Positions 9,105-18,700 of a stretch of 64,000 nt of DNA are shown one piece after another (position 1 is the first letter of the stretch; each line of letters begins with the position of its first letter). The DNA is from JAUMWX01 sp023394215 (GTDB lineage: Bacteria > Bacillota > Clostridia > Tissierellales > Peptoniphilaceae): NCBI GenBank assembly GCA_050313995.1, contig JBNPMM010000005.1; one strand, given 5' to 3'. The position numbers and the translations under genes are program-made. The notes beneath the pieces were generated by a model, which was not told where the DNA came from, ran no database searches, and saw nothing but the letters and a program-made list of their open reading frames with translations.

Positions 9105-12100
9105 TTTTAACTCCTAAGTCTTCCTTTACCTTCTTCCAATTATATTTATCTATATAATTTATATTCTCTATTTCCTCTTGACATATCGCTTTATAAGCAC
9201 AGTATTCACAAGGGCTTACTCCATTCAAACTATAAGGTCTTACTGATATCTTTCCCCTCTTAATATCATTTATAGTATCATTTGCCGAAGCTAATATATG
9301 ACTGAATAAGGCTTGGAAAAAATCCTCATCTACAGCATTATCTTTTTTTTCTATGCCCTTACCCCTGGAAAATTCTATAAGATCTGATATATATGCCTTG
9401 GAATTATCAAAAGATAAATCTACACGTTCGAGTACTTCACCCTTGTCAAGACTTATGCCCTTCATCCTATAATGCTTTAAAAGTCTTTCACTCAGATTTT
9501 CAACTTCAAGCTTGTCCTTGCTTGAAAAAGGATTCAGATTTATATAAAAGGCCCCTAAAGGTTTGGCATTATCAGCACTTGACACGGCAGAATATAGATA
9601 TACCATAAGTTGAAAATCTATACCTTTGTAGATCTTTCCTATATCAAAATCTTTATAACTTGACTTATAATCTATAATTCTGAAATACTTTTTTCCATCA
9701 AGATCAAACTCATCTATCCTGTCTATCTTTCCTTCAACCCTTATCTCTTGACCTTCATAGGAAAATTTAACAGCCGGAAACAACTGATCCTGTCCATACT
9801 TTATCTCTGTAAATATCCTGTCGGGTCTTGAAATATCAAGCTGCCTTTCCACGCTTTCAAAAGCCTTAAGCGAATCCTTTTTTATCCTATCAAGAAAAAA
9901 CAAATTCCTTTTGTTCTCCAACCTGTATTCATTAATATTGTTACTTGCCGCTTCATCAAAAATATGTGCAAGATCCTCTTCCTTATTTTGCATTTTATTA
10001 GAAACAAGCTTTTGAGCCATTTCATGCAAGATATTCCCCTTCTCCATCCTGTTTATATCATACGACGTATCCTCTCTGGGCTTTATTCCATATCTTACAA
10101 AATGCTGATAAGGGCAGGCGTTATATCTTTCAAGCTCAGTAATTGAAATCTTGTCTTTCCTATATATCCGTTCACCGACCTCCTTGGACAGCAACTCCTT
10201 AATAAAGCTCTTTCTTGCCTGATTTATTCCATCCAAAATAAAAGTATACCTTTCATTATCTTTTATATTTTCCAATAATTTAAGAACATATGCTCTTTCA
10301 AGAACATCCATCTCTTTTCTATCGTCAATTAACTTAACTCTTTCAGGCAAATAATAGGATAACTTACTTAACGAATATAAATTATCTATATATGAAGGTT
10401 TATCATAACTGATATTTTCCTTTTTTATTACCTGCTTTATCCAATCAAATATAAAAGCCGGCCCCATTTCTTCACCTGAAGTACTTATTGTTGCAAAAGA
10501 AAAAACTAATTTATGACTTGCAGAAGCTAAAATTTCATAAAATGAAAGCTTTGAATTATTCAGTTTATTTAATCTTGTATTTGAAAATTCTATACCTTCA
10601 TCCGATAAATAAGCCTTTTCTTCTTCCAAAAAGAAATCTTCCCCCGACATATCTCCGGGATAGTATAAATTACTCATACCGAGAATGTAGAGCTTTTTAA
10701 CACCCATAAGTCTTGATCTGCTTATGTCACCTACAATTATTTGATCCTGACTTGGAGGAATTATTCCTATTTTTATCCTGTCTATTGCATTTTCAAGTAT
10801 TGCTTTGAAATTATAAAAACTTATTTTCCTGCGACTTGCTATATTGAAAAGATGTTCAAGTATCTCTACAAACTTATCCCAGACAAGCCTGTTTTCATCA
10901 AGTATTTCTTTGACTCTTTCCTCTGCAAAACCGCCTGATTTAATAAGTTCCTCATATTTGGAATAATTCTCCAAGAAACTTTTATTTGCTATAAAATCAT
11001 ACGTATTTTTAACAAAAGCCTCTACGGTATCCTCTTTTTTAGAAATATTCAAAAACTCGTCAAGATTGGAGGCAAAGCTTTCAAAAGTGTTTAGAAAGAG
11101 CTCTCTAACTTTTAAAACTACTTTCAAATCCTCAAAATCTTGAATTTCATACGGCAAAAATTTATTGGCTTCAAACTTAAAATACCTATCTTTCCCGATC
11201 ATATTTCCAACTATTTTTCTTTTACTTATATAGTTTTGAAAAATATTTATTTCACTTATATCCAAATCACAAAAAGAGTTTTTCAGATATTCTATTATCT
11301 TATCCCAACTAAGATTTGAGCCTAAAAGACCTATGGCAGATTTTAAATACTTTATCATAGGATTTTCCAAGAGATTTCTCTTATCATCTATAAAAAAGGG
11401 TAAATTGTTAATAGAAAAATCTCTTTTAATCAGCGGAAAATACTCTCTTGTATTGCTTGTTACAACTGCAATATCTTTAAATCTAAGCTTATCCTCTATT
11501 ATGTCCTTTTTAATAGACAAACCTAAATTTTCAACTTCTTGAAATGTATTATCGAATCTATTTATATATACATTACTAAGCTCAAGTTTTTCAGGTAACT
11601 TATAGGAAAAAATGCTGTTTATTAACCTTTCTACATCACTTGCCTCATTAAAAAATTTATCAGCATAAACATATTCTTTATCAACTCTTATTCTATTTAA
11701 AAACCTTCTTGAACTTTCAAAAAGTTCATAGTCATCAATTCCGCTTACTGCCAAATCCTTAGCATCCAAATAAGCTACAAGTGCGGAATCCATACTTATA
11801 TTTATATAGCTGTCATATGCCTTAGCATCAATCTTTTCCAGTAAATCAAGCTCTTGTCCGGACATATCTTGAAATCTGTCGAAAATAAATACAATATTCG
11901 CAAATATATCAGTTTCATCAATAAGTTCACATGCTAAGTCAAGTTTGTCAATTTCTTCAAATTTTGAATTTTTAATTACTTCCTGATAACTATCCAAAAT
12001 TATCAAAAGATCTCCCAATTTATCGGCAAGATTTCCCTGAAATTTCTCATCTTCATAGATCCTTTGCAATTTATTTCTGTCTATCTTACCGGCCTTCATT

Positions 12101-12471
12101 TCCCTTATTAGAGAAATAATCAAGGAAATGAATCCTTGATCTTCCGTATTTTTACCATATATTTTCAAATCATTTTTAACTTCATTTAAAACAAGACTTA
12201 AAATAATTTCAAGAGCGGTGTCACTTAAAAAGTTCTTACTCCTGCCACCCTTAACCGATAAAATTTCATCAACTATAGTCCTAAAACTTTTTATCTTAAT
12301 ATCTACCGTAGCCTCAATATTAAGCCTCTTATAAATATCAACTTCCGATATAAGAGTAGCTTGTTCGGGCACAACAAAGTAAACCCTCTTTCCTATTTTG
12401 GTGAATTCCTTAACCTTATTTAAAATTAAGCTTCTATTGTTTTTTGCACTTCTTGATACTACTACTTTCAA
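9097..12471 (-). CDS. addB: ATP-dependent helicase/nuclease subunit B
   Basis: This 1124-residue AddB partner of AddA carries the second nuclease and the Chi-recognition scaffold. The C-terminal nuclease has IIDYKS (Asp934, Lys936). Four iron-sulfur cysteines are placed as in the family: Cys786 in NACPYQ, then Cys1088, Cys1091 and Cys1097 in CEYCAYKAIC. The N-terminus, where AddB normally has a Walker A loop (GxxGxGKS), reads VVSRSAKNNRSL and lacks the glycine-lysine signature. ATP binding by this subunit is probably lost. The later VVPEQATLISE motif is intact. It is the middle gene of ROK kinase-addB-addA. Confidence 0.95.
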   Translation of the reverse strand: MKVVVSRSAKNNRSLILNKVKEFTKIGKRVYFVVPEQATLISEVDIYKRLNIEATVDIKIKSFRTIVDEILSVKGGRSKNFLSDTALEIILSLVLNEVKNDLKIYGKNTEDQGFISLIISLIREMKAGKIDRNKLQRIYEDEKFQGNLADKLGDLLIILDSYQEVIKNSKFEEIDKLDLACELIDETDIFANIVFIFDRFQDMSGQELDLLEKIDAKAYDSYINISMDSALVAYLDAKDLAVSGIDDYELFESSRRFLNRIRVDKEYVYADKFFNEASDVERLINSIFSYKLPEKLELSNVYINRFDNTFQEVENLGLSIKKDIIEDKLRFKDIAVVTSNTREYFPLIKRDFSINNLPFFIDDKRNLLENPMIKYLKSAIGLLGSNLSWDKIIEYLKNSFCDLDISEINIFQNYISKRKIVGNMIGKDRYFKFEANKFLPYEIQDFEDLKVVLKVRELFLNTFESFASNLDEFLNISKKEDTVEAFVKNTYDFIANKSFLENYSKYEELIKSGGFAEERVKEILDENRLVWDKFVEILEHLFNIASRRKISFYNFKAILENAIDRIKIGIIPPSQDQIIVGDISRSRLMGVKKLYILGMSNLYYPGDMSGEDFFLEEEKAYLSDEGIEFSNTRLNKLNNSKLSFYEILASASHKLVFSFATISTSGEEMGPAFIFDWIKQVIKKENISYDKPSYIDNLYSLSKLSYYLPERVKLIDDRKEMDVLERAYVLKLLENIKDNERYTFILDGINQARKSFIKELLSKEVGERIYRKDKISITELERYNACPYQHFVRYGIKPREDTSYDINRMEKGNILHEMAQKLVSNKMQNKEEDLAHIFDEAASNNINEYRLENKRNLFFLDRIKKDSLKAFESVERQLDISRPDRIFTEIKYGQDQLFPAVKFSYEGQEIRVEGKIDRIDEFDLDGKKYFRIIDYKSSYKDFDIGKIYKGIDFQLMVYLYSAVSSADNAKPLGAFYINLNPFSSKDKLEVENLSERLLKHYRMKGISLDKGEVLERVDLSFDNSKAYISDLIEFSRGKGIEKKDNAVDEDFFQALFSHILASANDTINDIKRGKISVRPYSLNGVSPCEYCAYKAICQEEIENINYIDKYNWKKVKEDLGVKNG

Positions 12472-12480
12472 TCCGTCCTC

Positions 12481-13425
12481 CTAATCAATTAAGAGTTTAG
12501 CCACCCCGTATATACCTGCATCATTTCCCAAACTTGCAATAGATATTTGACAATTTTTTACAGAAGGAAAGGCATATTCTTTAAAATACCTGCTTACATT
12601 ATCTATAAGAAAATCTCCGGCATTTGATACCCCTCCACCTATAACAAATCTTTGCGGATCTACAACAGCTGCAAGAATAGATAACCCTCTTGCAAGATGC
12701 TTGAAATATTCTTGGCAAATCATACATGCCAGTTTGTCACCATTTTTTCCGGCATCCAAAATATCCTTAGCTGAAGGCTGGTCTATATCCCTCAATGAAG
12801 ACTCCATGTCATAATCAAATAGAAAATCCTGACATATATATTCAAGTCCTGTAGCTGAAGCAACCTGTTCAAAACACCTATGTCCGCCGCAGCCACATTC
12901 CCTATGCAAATCTTCTTCCAAAAACGTCATATGGCCGATTTCAGCCCCTGATCCTGTGGCACCTGAAAGTATTTGTCCATCTATTATGATTCCTCCGCCA
13001 ACTCCTGTGCCAAGTGTGAGAAGGACCATGCTGTCAAGCCCTTTACCGGCCCCCTTCCATTGTTCTCCCAGGGCCGCTGCATTTGCATCATTTGCCAACA
13101 AACATCTGAAACCTGTTTTTTCTTCAATATAGTCAGCTATATGCACTTCCCTGTCCCAATTTAAATTTACCGCTCTTGTAACCTTTCTTTTATTTACAAC
13201 AGGCCCGGGAACTCCTATACCTATACCTAATAAATTTTCCTTACTTAACTTGTATTTTTCAAAGATTTTTTCCAAATGTTCTACCAAATCTTCTAAAATA
13301 AAGTTTCCCTCATTCTCGGTCCTCGTTATAATACTTGATTTAGCAATCAACTCCCCGTCGATTGTAAATAAACCGAACTTCATACTTCTACCGCCAATAT
13401 CTACACCAATAACAAATTTATCCAT
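12481..13425 (-). CDS. ROK-family sugar kinase, probable glucokinase
   Basis: This 314-residue cytoplasmic ROK kinase phosphorylates a hexose with ATP. It has the phosphate loop GVDIGG at 8-12, the catalytic Asp113 in ANDANAA, and the ROK zinc site formed by His165 and Cys177/179/184 in CGCGGHRC. Glucose is the commonest substrate for this branch, and N-acetylmannosamine or fructose cannot be excluded. Start ATG 13425 follows GGAGG. A TATAAT box on the minus strand (13453-13458) lies upstream, but no good -35 box is seen. It lies 9 nt before addB, an operon link with no obvious functional sense. Confidence 0.85.
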   Translation of the reverse strand: MDKFVIGVDIGGRSMKFGLFTIDGELIAKSSIITRTENEGNFILEDLVEHLEKIFEKYKLSKENLLGIGIGVPGPVVNKRKVTRAVNLNWDREVHIADYIEEKTGFRCLLANDANAAALGEQWKGAGKGLDSMVLLTLGTGVGGGIIIDGQILSGATGSGAEIGHMTFLEEDLHRECGCGGHRCFEQVASATGLEYICQDFLFDYDMESSLRDIDQPSAKDILDAGKNGDKLACMICQEYFKHLARGLSILAAVVDPQRFVIGGGVSNAGDFLIDNVSRYFKEYAFPSVKNCQISIASLGNDAGIYGVAKLLID

Positions 13426-13489
13426 ACCGCCTCCAGATTTTACTATTATTTTATTATACTATACTTTAAATTCATTTTATATAATCTAC

Positions 13490-13518
13490 TGGACATAAAA
13501 CAATTTAAGTGATAAACT
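13490..13518 (+). promoter_or_regulatory. Candidate promoter of preQ1 riboswitch-queT
   Basis: TGGACA (13490-13495) and TAAACT (13513-13518) are 17 bp apart. They would start RNA near 13525, just ahead of the riboswitch aptamer. Both hexamers are one or two bases off consensus. Confidence 0.45.
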
Positions 13519-13546
13519 AAATTAGTCTTTTGAAAAGATAATATAT

Positions 13547-13612
13547 AAGTGTTTTTAACTTGGCACCCACTTTAAAAAAATCAAGAAAGTGCCTTGATTG
13601 GCGTTTTTTTTT
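13547..13612 (+). promoter_or_regulatory. PreQ1 class I riboswitch with transcription attenuator
   Basis: Stem P1 is AAGTG (13547-13551) with CACTT (13568-13572). The loop holds CTTGG (13559-13563), followed by an A-rich tail (13574-13580) and TCAAG (13581-13585), whose CAAG can pair with loop CTTG to make the H-type pseudoknot of preQ1-I aptamers. A terminator follows at once: AAAGTGCC (13586-13593), a 6-nt loop, GGCGTTTT and a T-run to 13612. Loop bases GGCAC (13562-13566) can instead pair with GTGCC (13589-13593), giving a mutually exclusive antiterminator. The downstream gene is a QueT-type transporter, the usual partner. preQ1 should lower expression. Confidence 0.85.
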
Positions 13613-13631
13613 GCCAAAAAGGAGGAAATTT

Positions 13632-14105
13632 ATGAAAATAAGAGATTTATCTAAACAAGCAATCATTGCGGCCCTTTACGTTGTACTTACCATAAGCATA
13701 GGTGATTTTTCCTATGGCCCGGTCCAATTCAGATATTCGGAAATTCTGAATCTGTTGGCTTTCTATAATCCTATAAATGCCATAGGCGTAACCCTTGGCG
13801 TATTTATTTCAAACTTCTGGTCACCGTTAGGTATTGCAGATATAGTATTTGGAACCCTTCATACAGCTATATCACTATACTTTATAAGCAAAAGTAAAAA
13901 TATTTTTCTTGCCTCTATTTGGCCGGTAGTATTTTCCTTCATAATAGGATATGAGCTATCAGCCATAGCAGGATTTGAAGGAGGTTTTTTAAGCCTGACA
14001 GCGGGCGTTATGCTTTCTGAGTTTGTAATAATGTGTATAATAGCTGTAAGTGTATTTAAAATTTTAGAAAAAAATAAATCATTTATGCAAGTAGTAAAAA
14101 ATTAA
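13632..14105 (+). CDS. queT: QueT family queuosine-precursor transporter
   Basis: This 157-residue integral membrane protein has about five hydrophobic segments. Its sequence matches the QueT family (substrate-binding S component of an ECF-type uptake system for preQ1 or related precursors), including the conserved GPVQFRYSE block near residue 30. The start is ATG 13632 behind AGGAGGAAATTT. A longer in-frame extension to 13560 would run through the riboswitch terminator and is rejected. It is a single-gene unit between the preQ1 riboswitch and a strong terminator, consistent with salvage of queuosine precursors for tRNA modification. No ECF energising module is in the window. Confidence 0.9.
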   Translation: MKIRDLSKQAIIAALYVVLTISIGDFSYGPVQFRYSEILNLLAFYNPINAIGVTLGVFISNFWSPLGIADIVFGTLHTAISLYFISKSKNIFLASIWPVVFSFIIGYELSAIAGFEGGFLSLTAGVMLSEFVIMCIIAVSVFKILEKNKSFMQVVKN

Positions 14106-14136
14106 AAATTATAAAAACCCGATACTTTTATAATTT
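14106..14136. repeat. Perfect 11-bp AT inverted repeat after queT
   Basis: AAATTATAAAA (14106-14116) and TTTTATAATTT (14126-14136) form a perfect hairpin with a 9-nt loop directly after the queT stop. It is A/T only, so weak by itself. It could protect the 3' end or assist the next terminator. Confidence 0.5.
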
Positions 14137-14144
14137 AAACTAAG

Positions 14145-14190
14145 TAAGCCCAAGAGCCGAATTTAAGATTCGACTTTTGGGCTTATTTTA
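14145..14190 (+). terminator. Terminator of queT
   Basis: An 18-bp imperfect stem (14145-14162 with 14168-14185, core TAAGCCCAA/TTGGGCTTA) is followed by TTTTA. It lies between convergent queT and murE, so it may also stop murE transcripts, although the minus-strand tail is less T-rich. Confidence 0.8.
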
Positions 14191-14217
14191 AACTTTACTA
14201 TACAAAATTATCCGCTT

Positions 14218-15702
14218 TTATTTACAATTCAATTTTTCATTATATTCTTTCACAAGCATTTCAGAAACCTCTAAATCCGAATTTATAGGTATTTTTTTAC
14301 CCATAACTTTTTGAGTTGTTTCCTGTCCCTTACCTGCAAGGAAAAATACGGTGTTTTCCTTGGTTTTACCGAATTCTTTTTTAACAGCCTCTTCCCTGTT
14401 ATCAAGTATTTCATATTCAAGTCCTATTTCTTTTGCATAGGAAGCAATTTCTCCGGAAATTTTTTCCCAAGGCTCATCGTAAGGATCATCCGGCACTATA
14501 TAAATTTTACTGCTATACTTAGCTGCGGAAACAACCAAATCTTTTCTTCGATTTATGCCCTTTCCGCCTGTGGCTCCAAAAAAAGAAATTATCTTGTAAT
14601 CCTTAAAATTTTTTTCAATTGTTTCATAACATTTTTCAAAACTTAGGGCATTGTGAGCATAATCAACAAAAAATATTATTTTATCGTCCTCTGTCTTAAA
14701 TATATTTGATCTTCCAATTATAATAATTTGAGAAATAGCCTTTTTCACAGTTTCATGATCTATAGAAAAATAATCTGCTACAGCAAGGCTTGCCATGGCA
14801 TTTTCTATATTATGGGCTCCTAAAATATCAAGTTCAAAGTCTTCTCCATTTATTGTAAATTGATTTTTAGCATTTACTTCCTTATCCACCCCAAAATAAT
14901 CAGCCCTCTTATCCCTCATCGAAAATGTTTTTGTATTTTTATTTTTAATACGCCTTTCAAGCTCATCCAAGTGATTCATATCAAGACTATAAAAAATATT
15001 GTCCGCCAAATCGACTATTTTAAGTTTAGACTCTACATAATCCTCTATACTCGGGTGTTCCAATGGACTGATATGGTCCTTTTCTATATTTAAAATTAAA
15101 GCCAAATCAAGGTGAACCGTATTAACCCTATCATATTTCAAAGCCTGTGATGATATTTCTATTACCATGTATTCAAGACCGTTTTTAACAGCCTCACTCA
15201 AACTCTTGTATAATACCAAGGCTTCGGGAGTCGTTAAATCCGACTCAAATTCCTCATCTCCATAATAGGTAATTATTGATGAAATAATACCGCAAGGTTT
15301 CTTTCCATGACTCTCTTGATACTTATCAATTATGCTTTTTATGAACATACAGGTCGTAGATTTTCCCTTTGTCGCTGTTACCCCTACAGTCCTTAACTTT
15401 CTATCCGGATAATCATAGAAAAAAGCTGCCACTACAAGCATTGCCCTTCTTACATCCTTTACCAAAATCTTTCCTATTTCATTTCCATAGTCAACTTCCG
15501 ATATATAGGCTATTGCTCCATTTTCAATAGATTTTTCTAAGAATTCCCTCTTAAAAGCCATACCCTTACAAAAAAACAGGCTTGCCTCTTCAACTTCCCT
15601 TGAATCATAGCTTATTGCATTTATCTGTCCGTCTTTATAATCCTTATCTGTAAGCAATCCTTCTTTTTCAAGAAGGTCTGCTATTTGGCTTAATAATTTC
15701 AT
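14218..15702 (-). CDS. murE: UDP-N-acetylmuramoyl-tripeptide synthetase (MurE)
   Basis: MurE (494 residues) adds the third amino acid to UDP-MurNAc-L-Ala-D-Glu. The ATP site reads VTATKGKSTT, a variant of the usual TGTNGKTT. The substrate loop reads PDDPYDEP rather than the DNPR of diaminopimelate-adding enzymes. The donor is therefore more likely lysine or ornithine, as in related anaerobic cocci (inference). Start ATG 15702 has GGAG 7 nt upstream. An ATG at 15729 is rejected for lack of a ribosome site. It is not in a mur cluster and stands alone between queT and the giant metalloprotease. Confidence 0.92.
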   Translation of the reverse strand: MKLLSQIADLLEKEGLLTDKDYKDGQINAISYDSREVEEASLFFCKGMAFKREFLEKSIENGAIAYISEVDYGNEIGKILVKDVRRAMLVVAAFFYDYPDRKLRTVGVTATKGKSTTCMFIKSIIDKYQESHGKKPCGIISSIITYYGDEEFESDLTTPEALVLYKSLSEAVKNGLEYMVIEISSQALKYDRVNTVHLDLALILNIEKDHISPLEHPSIEDYVESKLKIVDLADNIFYSLDMNHLDELERRIKNKNTKTFSMRDKRADYFGVDKEVNAKNQFTINGEDFELDILGAHNIENAMASLAVADYFSIDHETVKKAISQIIIIGRSNIFKTEDDKIIFFVDYAHNALSFEKCYETIEKNFKDYKIISFFGATGGKGINRRKDLVVSAAKYSSKIYIVPDDPYDEPWEKISGEIASYAKEIGLEYEILDNREEAVKKEFGKTKENTVFFLAGKGQETTQKVMGKKIPINSDLEVSEMLVKEYNEKLNCK

Positions 15703-15765
15703 ATCCACACTCCAAAATATTTGTCCCACTTAGTATAGCACAGAATAATTTATTATAGCAAAAAA

Positions 15766-18700
15766 CTATCTTACTTCCCTACCAAGTGTATCATGGTAGT
15801 ATCTCCAAACACCGTCAACATACTGTTTACCGAAAGCCTGTGTTCCCGACCCTTTCCTGAAATAATACCAATTTCCGTCAATATACTGTCTTCCTTCCAC
15901 CCTGCTTCCGGATGTTGTTCTAAAATAATACTTTTGTCCGTTTGAAGAATCTGTCCACCAGCCCTTATAATATGATTTTTCCGGACCTGTCTGAGACAAC
16001 CAAACTCCCGCACTTTCCTTTCTAAATTGGTCTATATTTATTCCTCTGCCGTCAAAATACTTCCAATTATATTGTCCATCCATTAACTTCAGCCAAGCCC
16101 ATTTACCTATTACTTGGTTTCCGCTTGTATTGTCAAAATATGACCAGCTCCTATTTATATATTGCCAGCCGAAAGCTTGAGAGCCTGATTTAAATCTGAA
16201 AAATTTCCAGCCCCCGTCTATGTGCTGTCTTCCCTCTACCCTTGAACCTGTAGCAGGCCTAAAGTAATACACTAAATTGTTTTTAGGATCGGTCCACCAA
16301 CCCTTCTTGTAACCTTTAAAAGGTCCTGATTGTGAAAGATAATACTTGGTTTCTCCATCCTTTGTTTCTTCATAGAATTGGTCTATACTGTTACCCTCCC
16401 TATCGAAATATTTATAGACTTTTTCATCGCTGTTTTCCACAGGAAGCCACAACCATTCGCTGATCGCCCTTTGACCGTCCTTCTTTGTATACTTCCATTT
16501 ATCATCTTCTTTTTTCCATCCGCCTGCTTCTTCTGCCACAACTTCAACATTCAAAAATACATCTACAAAGCTTTCATCATCATAAGTAATTCTTATGCAA
16601 ACTTTTTGTTCGCCCCTATTCAAAGGAATTTCTCCTATTATCTCCTTTGTGATGTATCCGGCTTTATCTGAAACTGTAACAGCAGATAAAATTTGACTTT
16701 TAGCATCTTCTATGGAAATTGTATCTTCATAAGTCAGTTTTTCTTCATTTACTTTGGGTTTGTATTTTACTGATTTATCAGCGGAAAGAACAGTAATAGG
16801 AATAGTTACCCATTTATTTTTCAAATATAATTTTATTTCATAATCAACATCCTTTAATTGCTCAGTTTTATTTATAACAATACCATATTCAGAAAACATT
16901 TCACTTCCTACTATTTGGGAAATCCCATTCTCGTCTATCAACTTGACCTTAGCACCGGATACCTCAAAAAATTCGCCTTCCCTATACTCAACTTTTGTAG
17001 GATTCTCAATAAGCTCCATTTTTTGAACGGAAGTTTTATCAAAATTCAAAATAGGCTCCATTTGAGTAACATTTATCAAATCTATTACAATCTCTTTAGA
17101 TTCTCTTATATTGTTAAGCTGCTTATAATCAAAACCGTCAACCACCTGATAAACTCCTCTATCAGATGTCGGAATGTATGATTGAATGCTGATATCGGCT
17201 CCTTTTTGAACATTTATCGATTTTTCCGAAACAATCCGACCTTGATGCTTAAACTTAAGTGTTACTGCATACGTATTTAACGGATTTTCCATATTTTCAA
17301 GCTTAAATGTCTTACCCTCTTTGTTTATTCTATATAGTTGGCTTAAATTGCTTAACGAAACATTTGTCAATTCGTTTATGTCGCCCGTAGCAACAACATA
17401 AACAGTCCCTACTTTTGCAAGTAATTTGTCCTCAGTTCCGTTCACTTTAATACTGATAGGATCTACAATATTATTTTCTACTGAAATACCGGTATCCAAA
17501 CCGAGACTTATTTCTCCTGTTCCCAGTAAATTGCCAACCCTTAATATTTTATTGCCGTTAATTGATAATTTAGTACCATCTTTTATATCTACGTTTCCTG
17601 ATATCAACTCAGTATTATTCAAACTCAATTCCGCTTTATTTTCCAATGCAAGATTTATAATGTTTTTCAATTGCAAACTATAAAATTTAAAATCTTTCAA
17701 CAAAACTTCATTATCAATACTATTTGTACCATCAATCAATTTTATATTTTTCGAATTAGATATTAGGCTTATTTTTTCCGTAGTTTGAGAATTATTACCG
17801 CTGCCCAAATAAATACCGTCATCAACCGCTACAAATTCGGAATCAATAACAATACTTGCAGGAATGTAGCTGTCATCATTTTCATTTCCGGCTATAATCT
17901 TTTTAAATGCCGTATCTGATGAACCATTTAAAATTCTAATCTTAGCGTTGCTTCCACTTGCTTGTCCCTCTTTTACACCTCCTATAATCATCGGTTTTCT
18001 ATTATCGGTTTGTGTAATTTTAGTATATACGCTATCTATTACAAGCTCATTTCCTCCAACATAAATCTTAGGAGAATTAGTTCCTTCCGGTATCATATTC
18101 AGAGTCATATTTTGTAATTTTAGATTATTTTCCAAAACAAGATCTAAACCCCTAAATGTTAACCTGTATTTTTGTCCATCTATAGCAATATCCTTATCGA
18201 TTTTAAACGTATTATCCGCTCCTACGGGCCTAAATTGTATATCTTCAACCAGCTTTATTATATCTCCATCTTTTGCTTTTGAAATAGCGTATTTCAAGCT
18301 ATCATACGGAATATCTTTTGTCCCCTGTCCTGTCTGTGCACTTTCTTCACCATTTCGCACATAAATTATATTTCCGATTTCTACCGGTTTAATAGTGTAA
18401 ATACTTGTTCTAAAGTCATTTGTGGTCTTTAAGTATTCCTGAAACACTTTCTCCTTTAAGGTTCTAACTGAATTTATATTTGTGGAAACTGTTGTTTTCG
18501 GCTGATATAAGCTACCTTCCGCTTTCATTTTTGCTAAATCTTGATTAACCGCCTCCCTCATTTGATTCATTAGGTCTTCAAAGTTTCGAACGGATTTGCT
18601 CTCATTTAAATACTTAATATTATCAATTCTTCTTTTGAACATATCTTTCTTGAATTCTGCCAAATTTCCATGATACTTAACATCTAATATGGCATTTAAC

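Noticed and set aside
13547..13612. PreQ1 class II (COG4708) riboswitch
   Set aside because: The small stem, A-rich tail and CTTG/CAAG pseudoknot fit class I. The longer class II elements are absent.
13560..13631. Longer queT start inside the leader
   Set aside because: It would cover the preQ1 aptamer and its terminator. AGGAGG precedes ATG 13632.
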